Positions 44,781-53,857 of a stretch of 64,000 nucleotides of DNA are shown one piece after another. The notes under the pieces are model-generated. The model was not told where the DNA came from. It made no database searches and saw only the letters and a program-made list of their open reading frames with translations. A program made the position numbers and the translations under genes. Source of the DNA: Burkholderia pyrrocinia (GTDB lineage: Bacteria; Pseudomonadota; Gammaproteobacteria; Burkholderiales; Burkholderiaceae); NCBI RefSeq assembly GCF_022809715.1, contig NZ_CP094460.1:1860001-1924000 (forward strand). The letters run 5' to 3'. The number at the start of each line of letters is the position of its first letter. Position 1 is the stretch's first letter.

Positions 44781-45404
44781 TCACGGATTCGCGCTGCCGG
44801 CGTAGGTCTTGAAGCCTTCGCGCGTCGCGAGACGCTCGATATAGCGCGACACCGCCGGGAAATCCGGATGCTCGAACGGCGTGCCGAACCAGCGGTTCAC
44901 CGACAGGCCGATCGGAATGTCCGCGAGCGTGAAGGTGCCGCCGGCCACGAACGCGCCGGTCGATTCGAGCTGCGCGTTCAGCACGCGCATGTGCTTCGTC
45001 CAGCCCGCGATCGACTGCGCGATGGCGTCCGGGTCCTGATGATCGGGCGATTTCCGCACGAGGCCGAGGAACGCGCCCACCCACGAACGGTTCAGGTCCG
45101 CGCCCTGCCAGTCGATCCATTGATCGACCCGCGCGCGCGCCTGCGGCTCGGCCGGATAGAGCGCGTCGCCGCCATAGCGGTTCGCGAGGTAGCGGATGAT
45201 CGTGTTCGATTCCCAGAGCACGAAATCGTCGTCCTTGATGACGGGCACGAGCGCATTCGGATTCAGCGCGAGATAGTCCGGATCGTTGGTCGTGCGAAAG
45301 CCCGCACCCCAGTCTTCCTGTTCGAACGGCAGGTTCAGCTCGGTGCACAGCCACAGCACCTTGCGGACGTTGATGGACGGGATCTTGCCGAGGATGTGCA
45401 GCAT
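44781..45404 (-). CDS. Glutathione S-transferase
   Basis: 207 residues. The thioredoxin-like N-terminus has [20 protein letters not shown] and the glutathione-binding [15 protein letters not shown] (Glu-Ser). The helical C-terminal domain includes [15 protein letters not shown]. It conjugates glutathione to electrophiles or acts as a peroxidase. ATG 45404 follows CAAGGAG. Independent gene. Confidence 0.92.
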   Translation of the reverse strand: MLHILGKIPSINVRKVLWLCTELNLPFEQEDWGAGFRTTNDPDYLALNPNALVPVIKDDDFVLWESNTIIRYLANRYGGDALYPAEPQARARVDQWIDWQGADLNRSWVGAFLGLVRKSPDHQDPDAIAQSIAGWTKHMRVLNAQLESTGAFVAGGTFTLADIPIGLSVNRWFGTPFEHPDFPAVSRYIERLATREGFKTYAGSANP

Positions 45405-45476
45405 GCAGTCTCCTTGTGAGGTCGGATGCGGAGCGTTCGGGACGCACGACACGTCCCGAACGCGGTCACGTCGAAT

Positions 45477-46976
45477 TTATACACGACGTTGCGGAAAACA
45501 ACAGGCCGGGCCCGCGAAATCGGCGTGCGGCCGGTTCGTCAGGTCGCGCAGCGCGTGCTCCGCCGTCGGGAACCGGAACATGAAGCCGTCCTGATGCAGC
45601 CGCGCCGGCATCACCCGCTGCCCGTCCAGCAGCAGCTCGGCCATCTCGCCCATCGCGCAGCGCAGCGGCGCGGCCGGCACGTGCAGCCATGCGGGGCGGC
45701 GCAGCACCTTCGTCACGACCTGCACGAACTCGCGCTGGGTCAATGCCCCGGGCGCCACCGCGTTGTAGACGCCGTGCATGCCCGCGTTCGACATCGCGCG
45801 CGCGACGATCCGCAGTACGTCGTCCCGGTGAATCCAGCTCATGACCTGCGCGCCGTCGCCGAAGCGTCCGCCCATCGCGAAGTAATGCGGCAGCAGCATC
45901 GGGCGCAACGCGCCGCCGGGGCCGAACACGACGCCCAGCCGCAGCACCACCGCGCGTACCCCATGGCGCTCGAGCGGCTGCGCGGACAACTCCCACTGCC
46001 GGCACAGCTCGGACATGAAGCCGGTGCCGGCGCTGCTGCGCTCGTCGAGCCGCTCGTCGGCCGGCCGCACGCCGTAGTAGCCGATCGCGGATGCCTGGAT
46101 CCATGTGCGCGGCTTGACCTCGGCGGTCTCGACCCAGCGCATCAGCGACTGCGTGACGCCGACGCGGCTGGCGAGCAGCAGCGCCTGCCGACGCTTGCTC
46201 CAGCGTGCGCCCAACACCGGCGCCCCCGCGAGATTGACGACCGTGTCGAAGCGCTCGTGCGGCTGCAACTGTTCGACGGACGTCACGCTGCGCACGCGGC
46301 CCTGGAACTGGTAGGCCGCGCGCAGCGGATCGCGCGCCAGCAACGTGACCGTATGCCCCGCATCGAGCAGTTGGTTCACGAGGGTTTCGCCGATAAAGCC
46401 GGTCCCGCCGGTGACGAGCACGTTGCCGGGCGGCTGTCCCGCGAACGGATTGGCGACCGGAGCGTGTCGCGCGATCCGGCACGCGGCAATCCCGTCACGG
46501 ATACCCGATACCGTCACGCCGACGGCGAACAGGCTGAGCAGCCAGCCGCGCCAGCCGAGATCGAGCGCGTGCAGCGCGGTCGCTTCGTGCGCCCAGACGG
46601 CCAGTTGCATCGCGATCATCCCGAACAGCGCGCCGCCGTTGACGGCCAGCAGCGTGTGCAGCACGCGCTCGGTCGCCGGCAGCTTGCGACTTTGGTCCTC
46701 GACGACGAAATCCCACAACGTCAGCACCACTTCGACGAGCACCACCGCCGCGATCGCCGCGACCCAGGCGCCGTGAAACGCGACGTTCGCGATCGATGCG
46801 AACACGAGGCCGTAGAGCACGGAACGCACCGCATGAATCGCCAGCTCGAGCCGCGCGCGCGGGCTGTGCGGCAGGTCCTGCGTGAGTTCGTGGTGATAAA
46901 GCGTATCGAATGCGCCCATCGCGCCCTGCACGATCAGCAGGTTCAGCGCCCAGTCGAAGGCAGGCAAGGTGTTCAT
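45477..46976 (-). CDS. TIGR01777-family epimerase fused to an N-terminal membrane domain
   Basis: 499 residues. Residues 1-190 form about five hydrophobic segments (LLIVQGAMGAF, VRSVLYGLVFASIANVAF, VAAIAAVVLVEVVLTLWDF and so on). The rest is an NAD(P)-binding epimerase: VLVTGGTGFIGETLVNQLL, the AGAPV...RWS segment, QASAIGYYG, and the DUF1731-like C-terminus (RAMSNAGMHGVYNAVAP). Family function is unknown, linked to cell division inhibitor-like SDRs. ATG 46976 overlaps the stop of the upstream membrane gene by 4 bp. Last gene of the GbsR-controlled operon. Confidence 0.85.
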   Translation of the reverse strand: MNTLPAFDWALNLLIVQGAMGAFDTLYHHELTQDLPHSPRARLELAIHAVRSVLYGLVFASIANVAFHGAWVAAIAAVVLVEVVLTLWDFVVEDQSRKLPATERVLHTLLAVNGGALFGMIAMQLAVWAHEATALHALDLGWRGWLLSLFAVGVTVSGIRDGIAACRIARHAPVANPFAGQPPGNVLVTGGTGFIGETLVNQLLDAGHTVTLLARDPLRAAYQFQGRVRSVTSVEQLQPHERFDTVVNLAGAPVLGARWSKRRQALLLASRVGVTQSLMRWVETAEVKPRTWIQASAIGYYGVRPADERLDERSSAGTGFMSELCRQWELSAQPLERHGVRAVVLRLGVVFGPGGALRPMLLPHYFAMGGRFGDGAQVMSWIHRDDVLRIVARAMSNAGMHGVYNAVAPGALTQREFVQVVTKVLRRPAWLHVPAAPLRCAMGEMAELLLDGQRVMPARLHQDGFMFRFPTAEHALRDLTNRPHADFAGPACCFPQRRV

Positions 46977-47470
46977 GCGGTATCCCTCGTCAACAGCCAG
47001 ACAAGCGGCGGAATCATCGCGACGAGTGCGGCCGCGTCGATCGCCACGTGGCCCCATACACGGGCCTGCAATGAAAACAGCATGTCCTGCGGCGCCCAGA
47101 TCAACACGCCGGCCAGCAGCCATCCCCACGTTTCCCGCCTGCGCAACCGGTTGCCGAGGTGGACGAGCGCGAGCATCCAGACCGACGCGCACTGCACCGT
47201 CGCGCCGATCAGCGACATCCACCATATCTGCTGCGCACGCGCCGGTTCCGGTGCCGCACCGGCCCAGAAATGCAGCTCGATGCCGCGGTGATACGCATCG
47301 ACAAACGGTGCGCCGGCAAGCCATGGAACGGCCATGCCGACGAGCAGGTGAACGATCGCCGCGGCATACATCCAGCGCACGACGATACGGCGCGCGTTGT
47401 CGGACGCAGGGCGAGGTGCGACGCGTCCTGCAACGTCGCCGATGGTCGGCCCCCCTTCCCTGATGCTCAT
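46973..47470 (-). CDS. Small membrane protein, unknown family
   Basis: 165 residues with four hydrophobic segments (MYAAAIVHLLVGMAVPWL; WWMSLIGATVQCASVWMLALVHL; WGWLLAGVLIWAPQDMLFSL; AALVAMIPPLVWLL). ATG 47470 follows GGAAGGAG. Third gene in the operon, 70 bp after the DUF2269 gene and overlapping the next by 4 bp. No family recognised. Confidence 0.7.
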   Translation of the reverse strand: MSIREGGPTIGDVAGRVAPRPASDNARRIVVRWMYAAAIVHLLVGMAVPWLAGAPFVDAYHRGIELHFWAGAAPEPARAQQIWWMSLIGATVQCASVWMLALVHLGNRLRRRETWGWLLAGVLIWAPQDMLFSLQARVWGHVAIDAAALVAMIPPLVWLLTRDTA

Positions 47471-47539
47471 GATCTGTACTCCTTCCTTTACCGAAAACAT
47501 CATGAATCGATCGGTCCACTGTTTTCAGACACGACGCAC

Positions 47540-48010
47540 TTACGCCGGCTTGAGCACCATCAGGAAGTAGACGGACAACATCGCGAAGAACGCCGGATAG
47601 CCGAGCAGCTCCCAGCGCTTCGCATAGCGCCAGTAGCGCTCCGGCAACGCGGCGTCGCCGTTCACGTAAGCGAGCTTCGCCATCGCGGCGAGTTCGACTT
47701 GCAGCCACACGACCGGCAGCCAGCACGCGCCGGCGATCGCATACAGCACGATCGACGCGACGAGCCACGGCGTATGCCATGGCCAGCCGGCCGTATGCGC
47801 GAGCCACAGCCCGGACGCCGGCTGGAAGATCACGGCCGGTGTCGTGAACCACCAGTCCGCGCGCACCACGAGCCGCGACACGGCCGCGATCGCGGGCACC
47901 GAGCGCGTGCGGTTCGCGAAGAACAGATAAAACGCGGTGCCGAACCCCGTGCCGACCAGCAGCACCGAGGACAGGATATGCAGCGCCTTGACGACGAGAT
48001 AGGTATTCAT
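47540..48010 (-). CDS. DUF2269-family membrane protein
   Basis: 156 residues, four hydrophobic segments. LVVKALHILSSVLLVGTGFGTAFYLFFA, WFTTPAVIFQPASGLWL and ERYWRYAKRWELLGYPAFFAMLSVYFLM are typical DUF2269 segments with conserved His/Trp. It overlaps the upstream SDR gene by 4 bp. Function unknown; its coupling to two NAD-dependent epimerase-like genes suggests a membrane redox role. Confidence 0.85.
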   Translation of the reverse strand: MNTYLVVKALHILSSVLLVGTGFGTAFYLFFANRTRSVPAIAAVSRLVVRADWWFTTPAVIFQPASGLWLAHTAGWPWHTPWLVASIVLYAIAGACWLPVVWLQVELAAMAKLAYVNGDAALPERYWRYAKRWELLGYPAFFAMLSVYFLMVLKPA

Positions 48011-49272
48011 GCGTGTTCTTCTTCTGAAAACAGGATCAACAGGATCGCGAGAATCGGCACGTTCTTGAGCACGGGGCCGAACGGTTCGGCCAGCAGGCCC
48101 GGCATCGTGACCGCGATGACGGCCGAATACGCGACGATCAGCACGGCTTGTGCAACCCACAGGCGGCGCGACGGCGCGGCGACGGTCGCGATGCCGAACG
48201 CGAAATCCAGCGCGCTTGCCGCATAGAGCGCGACCAGCGCAGGCAGCCCCGTCAGGTGCGCATGCGCAAGCAACGCGAGGCTCGCGTGCAGCGGATGAAT
48301 GAACGCGCTTGCGATGGCCGTCCAGATCCACACGATCGCGAGTGCACCCAGCAGCAACGGGCGCCGCCACATCGCGAGCGCGTCGTTCCGCAGCGCGGCC
48401 GCGTCCGCGCCGATGAAACCGCCGATGCCGCGCGGCGGCCGGCCGAGCACGGCAGTCGCGGCCGCCGGATCGCCGGTGTTTCCGCCGCGCAGCATCGTCC
48501 ACGTGTCGCGCGTCAACATCGCGCCCGGCAGCATGCCGAGCAGCGCGGCCGCCGCGCCGACCAGCGGGCCCGGCAGCGTCACGCCCGCGGCCGGCGGAAA
48601 CCCCAGCGCGGCGCGGTAGCGGGCCAGCATCTCGCGGTATTCGACTTCGTCGTTGCCGACCACGTCGATCACCTGGTTGCCGGCCGCCGGCGAATCAAAC
48701 GACTGCGCCACCAGCCGCGCGACGAGTTCGGCGAGATCGTCGACATGCACGGGGCGCAGCCGCTGATGGCCGCCCGCCGGCAATACATGCACGGGCAGGC
48801 TCGCGAGCATCCGGAAAAACCGCGCCGACGTACCGGCCGCGCCGTAGACCAGCGCGGGACGCACGATCCGGGAGTCGATCGGCAGCGTCTGCAGGAAGCG
48901 GTCGGCTGCGTGCTTGCTCGCGAAGTACCGCGTATCGCCGCGCTCGACACCGAGCGCCGAGATCTGGATCACGCGCCGCACGCGCGCACGGCAGCACGCT
49001 GTGAAAAGCGCGCACGGCGCGGCGCAATGCACGGCGTCGAGCGTCGCGCCGCGTCGATCGGCGAGGATGCCGACCGCATTGATCACCACGTCGACGCCCT
49101 CCAGCCGCGCCAGCCACGCGTCGGGATCGACGTCCTTCGCGAAGTCGATCCCGACGTCGCGCGGGCCGGCCGCATCGCGCACGCCGCGCAGCACGCGATG
49201 GCCGCCGGCTTCGAGCTGCGCGCACAGTGCCCGCCCGATGAAGCCGTTCGCGCCGCAAACGAGGACGGTCAT
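48007..49272 (-). CDS. NAD(P)-binding SDR fused to a DoxX-like membrane domain
   Basis: 421 residues. The N-terminal atypical SDR has TVLVCGANGFIGRALCAQLE, NAVGI, SKHAADRFL and VRPALVYG. The C-terminal third has four hydrophobic segments (RPLLLGALAIVWIWTAIASAF; LPALVALYAASALDFAFGIATV; VAQAVLIVAYSAVIAV; VPILAILLILFS), the DoxX-like arrangement. First gene of the operon; the promoter holds the 26-bp palindrome. Confidence 0.86.
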   Translation of the reverse strand: MTVLVCGANGFIGRALCAQLEAGGHRVLRGVRDAAGPRDVGIDFAKDVDPDAWLARLEGVDVVINAVGILADRRGATLDAVHCAAPCALFTACCRARVRRVIQISALGVERGDTRYFASKHAADRFLQTLPIDSRIVRPALVYGAAGTSARFFRMLASLPVHVLPAGGHQRLRPVHVDDLAELVARLVAQSFDSPAAGNQVIDVVGNDEVEYREMLARYRAALGFPPAAGVTLPGPLVGAAAALLGMLPGAMLTRDTWTMLRGGNTGDPAAATAVLGRPPRGIGGFIGADAAALRNDALAMWRRPLLLGALAIVWIWTAIASAFIHPLHASLALLAHAHLTGLPALVALYAASALDFAFGIATVAAPSRRLWVAQAVLIVAYSAVIAVTMPGLLAEPFGPVLKNVPILAILLILFSEEEHA

Positions 49273-49344
49273 GCTGCGTTCCCCGGTGCGGTCGCTCTGG
49301 CAGGTAGACGGCAAGACTGCGTTCATTTCCATCCTATCTTTACA

Positions 49345-49370
49345 GTTATTTCTGTATAGACAGAAATAAC
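49345..49370. promoter_or_regulatory. Operator of the SDR/DUF2269 operon
   Basis: GTTATTTCTGT-ATAG-ACAGAAATAAC, a perfect palindrome with 11-bp arms, 73 bp upstream of the first gene. It shares 23 of 26 positions with the site at 49971-49996 next to the GbsR gene. Confidence 0.85.
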
Positions 49371-49377
49371 AACCCCG

Positions 49378-49400
49378 AAAAAAGCGGGCTGCCTGCCCGC
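49378..49400 (-). terminator. Terminator of the GbsR gene
   Basis: GCGGGC-N5-GCCCGC stem followed on the minus strand by six T. It separates the regulator from the operon it probably controls. Confidence 0.85.
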
Positions 49401-49414
49401 ACTTCCGCTACCGC

Positions 49415-49966
49415 TTACTTCGGCGACTTGCGCCTGACCGTCTGGCTGATCTTCGCGCCGATGCCGAGCGCCTTCATCAGCGTATCGGGCTTGAGCCGCA
49501 GCATCTCGTCCGACCAGGTCGTCAGCGTCTCGACGAACTGCAGCGTGTCGCGGATGCGCTGTTCGGTCTCGCGGCTCTCGTTGGCGATCTCCGGGCTCGT
49601 CAGGCAATCGCGCAGCACCGTGAGCGTCGGCTCGATCTCGCGCTGCCGCCGCCCTTCGACGATCAGCTTGAACAGTTCCCAGATGTCGGTCGACGTCTCG
49701 AAATGGTCGCGGCGGTCGCCCAGCACGTGCACGACCTTCGCGAGCCGCCACGCCTGAAGCTCCTTCAGGCTCGTGCTGACGTTGGAGCGCGCGACGTTGA
49801 GCGTCTCGGCGATCTCGTCGGCCGCGACCGGCCGGCCGGCCAGGTAGAGCAGCGCGTGAATCTGCGAGACGGTTCGGTTGACGCCCCACCGCGAGCCCAT
49901 TTCGCCCCAGTGGAGAATGAATCGTTCGGCAATCGGTGTGAGTTCCATGTCGGGAAATTTATTCAT
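49415..49966 (-). CDS. GbsR/MarR-family transcriptional regulator
   Basis: 183 residues from ATG 49966 (ATG 49948 is an alternative; neither has a clear ribosome site). ERFILHWGEMGSRWGVNRTVSQIHALLYLAGRPVAADEIAETLNVARSNVSTSLKELQAW is the GbsR-type winged helix. The C-terminal helices are typical. The palindrome at 49971-49996 is immediately upstream and the second copy lies beyond its terminator, so it probably represses itself and the downstream membrane operon. Confidence 0.9.
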   Translation of the reverse strand: MNKFPDMELTPIAERFILHWGEMGSRWGVNRTVSQIHALLYLAGRPVAADEIAETLNVARSNVSTSLKELQAWRLAKVVHVLGDRRDHFETSTDIWELFKLIVEGRRQREIEPTLTVLRDCLTSPEIANESRETEQRIRDTLQFVETLTTWSDEMLRLKPDTLMKALGIGAKISQTVRRKSPK

Positions 49967-49970
49967 TTCA

Positions 49971-49996
49971 GTTATTTCTGTCAAGAGAGAAATAAC
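49971..49996. promoter_or_regulatory. Autoregulatory operator of the GbsR gene
   Basis: GTTATTTCT-N8-AGAAATAAC, a 9-bp perfect inverted repeat, 5 bp before the regulator start and in the promoter region shared with divergent fabV. Confidence 0.85.
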
Positions 49997-50108
49997 CGGA
50001 TGATCCGGCACCTTCCGGCCGCGTGCGCCCGCGATCGGCCGCTTCCTTTACAATGCGCGGGATTTTTCCGATTTCAGGCCGTTTCCGCCTTTCTGACAAG
50101 AGGTTCCA

Positions 50109-51311
50109 ATGATCATCAAACCGCGCGTGCGTGGCTTCATCTGCGTGACGACTCATCCCGTCGGCTGCGAAGCCAACGTCAAGGAACAGATCGACTACGT
50201 GACTTCGCACGGCCCGATCGCCAACGGCCCGAAGAAGGTGCTCGTGATCGGCGCGTCGACCGGCTACGGCCTCGCCGCCCGGATCTCGGCCGCATTCGGC
50301 TCGGGCGCGGACACGCTCGGCGTGTTCTTCGAGCGTGCCGGCAGCGAATCGAAGCCCGGCACGGCCGGCTGGTACAACAGCGCCGCGTTCGAGAAATTCG
50401 CCGCCGAAAAGGGGCTCTATGCGCGCAGCATCAACGGCGACGCATTCTCGGACAAGGTCAAGCAGGTCACGATCGACACCATCAAGCAGGATCTCGGCAA
50501 GGTCGATCTCGTCGTCTACAGCCTCGCGGCGCCGCGCCGCACGCACCCGAAGACGGGCGAAACGATCAGCTCGACGCTCAAGCCGATCGGCAAGTCGGTG
50601 TCGTTCCGCGGGATCAACACCGACAAGGAAGTGATCCAGGAGACCGTGCTCGAGGCCGCCACGCAGGAAGAGATCGACGGCACCGTCGCCGTGATGGGCG
50701 GCGAGGACTGGCAGATGTGGATCGACGCGCTGGATGAAGCCGGCGTGCTGGCCGACGGCGCGAAGACGACCGCGTTCACGTATCTCGGCGAGCAGATCAC
50801 GCACGACATCTACTGGAACGGCTCGATCGGCGAAGCGAAGAAGGATCTCGACAAGAAGGTGCTGTCGATCCGCGACAAGCTGGCCGCGCACGGCGGCGAT
50901 GCACGCGTGTCGGTGCTGAAGGCCGTCGTCACGCAGGCCAGCTCGGCGATCCCGATGATGCCGCTGTACCTGTCGCTGCTGTTCAAGGTGATGAAGGAAA
51001 CCGGCACGCACGAAGGCTGCATCGAGCAGGTGTACGGGCTCCTCAAGGACAGCCTGTACGGCACGACGCCGCACGTCGACGAAGAAGGCCGCCTGCGCGC
51101 GGACTACAAGGAACTCGATCCGCAGGTGCAGGCGAAGGTCGTCGCGCTGTGGGACCGGGTGACGAACGAGAACCTGTACGAGCTGACCGACTTCGCCGGC
51201 TACAAGACCGACTTCCTGCGGCTGTTCGGCTTCGAGATCGCCGGCGTCGACTACGACGCGGACGTGAACCCGGACGTGAAGATCCCGGGCATCATTGACA
51301 CGACGGTCTGA
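50109..51311 (+). CDS. fabV: Enoyl-ACP reductase FabV
   Basis: 400 residues. NADH-dependent last step of fatty-acid elongation, and the triclosan-resistant isozyme. The N-terminal [23 protein letters not shown] and [15 protein letters not shown] cofactor loop are diagnostic. The FabV Tyr-X8-Lys pair is present as Tyr235 and Lys244 ([10 protein letters not shown]). The start follows AAGAGGTTCC. It has its own promoter, divergent from gbsR. Confidence 0.97.
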   Translation: MIIKPRVRGFICVTTHPVGCEANVKEQIDYVTSHGPIANGPKKVLVIGASTGYGLAARISAAFGSGADTLGVFFERAGSESKPGTAGWYNSAAFEKFAAEKGLYARSINGDAFSDKVKQVTIDTIKQDLGKVDLVVYSLAAPRRTHPKTGETISSTLKPIGKSVSFRGINTDKEVIQETVLEAATQEEIDGTVAVMGGEDWQMWIDALDEAGVLADGAKTTAFTYLGEQITHDIYWNGSIGEAKKDLDKKVLSIRDKLAAHGGDARVSVLKAVVTQASSAIPMMPLYLSLLFKVMKETGTHEGCIEQVYGLLKDSLYGTTPHVDEEGRLRADYKELDPQVQAKVVALWDRVTNENLYELTDFAGYKTDFLRLFGFEIAGVDYDADVNPDVKIPGIIDTTV

Positions 51312-51357
51312 CGGCCGGACCCGCCGCGCGGGCGGCGGGTCGAACTTCCCGGCGGCA

Positions 51358-52062
51358 TCAACGCGGCGCCGGTTCTTCCAGATAGACGCCCGACGACAGC
51401 GTGGCCTTCACCTGCCGCGTGAACTCGTCGGTCGACACTTCCTCCGCACCCGCTTCGATCGCGTCGTAGGCCTGGCGCACGACGTCGTCCGGCGTGGCCT
51501 TCGGCACGTCGAGGCCGCGCGTCAGGTCGGTGTCGATGAAGCCGGCATGCAGCCCGACGACCTGCGTGTGCTGCTCGCGCAGCGAATGGCGCAGCCCGTT
51601 GGTCAGCGCCCACGCGGCCGATTTCGACACGCCGTAGCCCGACAGGATCGGCCGGTTCACCCAACTCGCGACCGACAGGATGTTCAGGATCGCGCCGCCG
51701 CCATGGCCGGCGAGGGTTTCAGCAAACGCCCGCGACATCGCCAGCATCCCGAACACGTTGGTTTCGAAGTGATCGCGCAGCGCGTCGGGCGCGCCGTCGT
51801 CCGTCAGGCTGCCGAGCCGCGCAATGCCTGCGTTGTTGATCAGCAGCGTGACGTCGCGCGCCGCGTCGGCCGCCGCGGCGACGGCCGCCGGATCGGTCAC
51901 GTCGAGCTTCACGGGCACGACGCCCGGCAGCGTCACGGTGGCCGGATCACGCGCCGCCGCATAGACCTTCCGCGCGCCTCTCGCGAGCGCCTGCTTCGCA
52001 AACTCGAGCCCGAGCCCGCGGTTTGCACCTGTCACGAAAACGACTGCACCTTCGATCTTCAT
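51358..52062 (-). CDS. SDR-family oxidoreductase
   Basis: 234 residues. TGANRGLG cofactor loop near 11-18, NNAG, and the catalytic serine and YGVSK pair (SVASWV, then SGYGVSKSAAW). NAD(P)-dependent reductase of unknown substrate. ATG 52062 follows AAAGGAACG. Divergent from a TetR gene with two 18-bp operators between them. Confidence 0.92.
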   Translation of the reverse strand: MKIEGAVVFVTGANRGLGLEFAKQALARGARKVYAAARDPATVTLPGVVPVKLDVTDPAAVAAAADAARDVTLLINNAGIARLGSLTDDGAPDALRDHFETNVFGMLAMSRAFAETLAGHGGGAILNILSVASWVNRPILSGYGVSKSAAWALTNGLRHSLREQHTQVVGLHAGFIDTDLTRGLDVPKATPDDVVRQAYDAIEAGAEEVSTDEFTRQVKATLSSGVYLEEPAPR

Positions 52063-52286
52063 GATCGTTCCTTTCACATGATGAATCGCCTGCGCGCCGG
52101 CTCGTCGCGCGCGTGAGATCCGGTGGAAAACGAGGCTGCCATTGCGTACCGAATCGCTGCGCCGCCGGAGGCAGACGGCGAGCCGTCCGCTGCCCGTCAC
52201 CCTGCGGCGCCAAAGACCTCGACCAACTTCCATCCGCGTTCCGGCCGTGGCTTCGCACTGCCCGCCAAGTCGGCTACACTCGATAT

Positions 52287-52304
52287 CAATGTCGATCACC
52301 ATTG
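52287..52304. promoter_or_regulatory. TetR operator candidate 1
   Basis: CAATGTCGATCACCATTG: CAATG...CATTG arms around TCGATCAC. It matches the reverse complement of site 2 (52343-52360) at 16 of 18 positions. Confidence 0.7.
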
Positions 52305-52342
52305 TCTTTGCGGTGCATTGTGTTCGTGCCGCCCGGGCATGT

Positions 52343-52360
52343 CAATTGTGATCGCCATTG
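52343..52360. promoter_or_regulatory. TetR operator candidate 2
   Basis: CAATTGTGATCGCCATTG, the second copy, 43 bp before the tetR start. Confidence 0.7.
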
Positions 52361-52402
52361 TGTTTTTCAATCGACGCGATCAGCAGAATCGGGGAGGGAT
52401 CG

Positions 52403-52987
52403 ATGGGCGTGTCAAGACAGCAGGCTGCCGAGAACCGGAGCGCGATCGTCGCGGCCGCCGAGCGGCTGTTCCGCGTACGCGGCGTCGACGCCGTGGGGCT
52501 GACGGAGCTGATGAAGGAAGCCGGCTTCACGCAGGGCGGCTTCTACAACCACTTCAAGTCGAAGGATGCGCTGGTTGCCGAGGTGATGGAAAAGGCGATG
52601 CAGGACCGTGAAGATTCGCCGAACGCCGGCAATCTCGCCGCGCAGGTGGCGTCGTATCTGTCGGCGGCGCATCGCGACAATGTCGAGGCCGGGTGCCCGC
52701 TGTCCGGCTTCGCGGGCGACGCGCCGCGACTGACCGAGGCGGCGCGCGCGTGCTACGCGCACGGCCTCGCCGCGTATCTCGACCGGCTTGAACGGATGGT
52801 GGCCACCGAAGGCGCAACGCCGGAGCAGACGCGTCGCGACGCGCTCGCGGTCTTCAGCCAGATGGTCGGGGCGCTCGTGCTGTCGCGTGCGATCGCCGGC
52901 ACCGATCCCGTGCTGGCCGACGAGATTCTCGACGCGGCACGGGATACGCTCATCGATGGACGTGCCGGTCCGGCCGTGCCGGCGTAA
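52403..52987 (+). CDS. TetR-family transcriptional regulator
   Basis: 194 residues from ATG 52403 (ribosome site GGGAGGG); the longer frame begins inside operator 2. HTH GVDAVGLTELMKEAGFTQGGFYNHFKSKDAL is the AcrR/NemR-like type. The effector domain has the cysteine segment EAGCPLSGFAGDAPR, reminiscent of NemR-type electrophile sensors. It likely represses the divergent SDR and itself. Confidence 0.92.
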   Translation: MGVSRQQAAENRSAIVAAAERLFRVRGVDAVGLTELMKEAGFTQGGFYNHFKSKDALVAEVMEKAMQDREDSPNAGNLAAQVASYLSAAHRDNVEAGCPLSGFAGDAPRLTEAARACYAHGLAAYLDRLERMVATEGATPEQTRRDALAVFSQMVGALVLSRAIAGTDPVLADEILDAARDTLIDGRAGPAVPA

Positions 52988-53005
52988 CGAAACGCGCTTC
53001 CTGCG

Positions 53006-53584
53006 CTATTCGACCGCCCGCGCGGCATCCCACAGCGGCTGCCCGCCCAGCGCCGCATGCCACGCATCGAAACGCGTGCGCCACGATTCGAACGGCTCCG
53101 TCAGCGGATGGCGCGGATCTTCGCTGAGCGAATACGCCATCCCTTCGATCAGCCAGCGCGGCTTGGTCGCGACGGCCAGATTGCCGAGCACTTCGGCCTG
53201 GCGGTGATGGATCAGCTCGTGCACGAGAAAGTAGGTCTGCCAGCCGCGCGGCGCCACGGCCACGCCGAAATTGCCGAGCGTCAGCGCCGCGCGCTGGCCG
53301 AGGCCGAATGCGTCGGCGCACGCGCGCGTCGAACAGAACACGACGCGCGGCGCGGCGCGGAACCCGCCGACGGCCGCCGCCGCGCGCGCATAGCCGTCGC
53401 GATAGAGCTGCTGTGCGTCGCCGAGCTTCGCTGCATCGTCCGTGCAGATGTCGGCGCGTGGGCAGGACACGCCGGGGATCAGCGCGGGCGCGACGATGCG
53501 CAACGGCTTGACGAGCGCGTACGCGGCAATCGGCAGTGCGACGAGCAGGCCCGTGAGGGCGAAAGCGACATGCGAGCGTTTCAT
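53006..53584 (-). CDS. Exported HExxH-type putative metalloprotein
   Basis: 192 residues. N-terminal signal/anchor (VAFALTGLLVALPIAAYAL), then a cysteine-bearing region (CPRADICTDDAAKL; CSTRACADAFG) that may form disulfides, and HELIHHRQAE, the zincin motif, near residue 122. The following PRWLIEGMAYSLSEDP carries the E-G third-ligand type of gluzincins. Family not firmly recognised; probably a peptidase-like domain in the periplasm. Confidence 0.75.
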   Translation of the reverse strand: MKRSHVAFALTGLLVALPIAAYALVKPLRIVAPALIPGVSCPRADICTDDAAKLGDAQQLYRDGYARAAAAVGGFRAAPRVVFCSTRACADAFGLGQRAALTLGNFGVAVAPRGWQTYFLVHELIHHRQAEVLGNLAVATKPRWLIEGMAYSLSEDPRHPLTEPFESWRTRFDAWHAALGGQPLWDAARAVE

Positions 53585-53857
53585 CGAGGCGGCGGTTCCG
53601 TGGCGTTTTGTTGGAGTTCTACTTGCGTGAATATATCGGACCGGCATGGTTGCCGACCCTGTTTTTCTTTCTGACCGGCTTCAGGCACCGCCCTGCTCTC
53701 GACTCTCAGCGCGACCGGGGACACGCCCCGGCGCTCGCCGGCATCGCCATCGTCACGGCTGGCATGACCTTGAGCCTCGCCAGCCGGCGGCGAACCGGGG
53801 ACGGGCCCACGATCCGGCGACCGAACCACGCCGCACGGCCGAAACGGGCGACGCGCG

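Noticed and set aside
46977..47852. N-terminal extension of the TIGR01777 gene (791-codon frame)
   Set aside because: The extension overlaps two other membrane genes in a different frame; the 4-bp overlap start at 46976 with a native N-terminus is preferred.
51317..51341. GACCCGCC...GGCGGGTC stem after fabV
   Set aside because: GC palindrome without a T-run on either strand and imperfect; not strong enough to list as a terminator.
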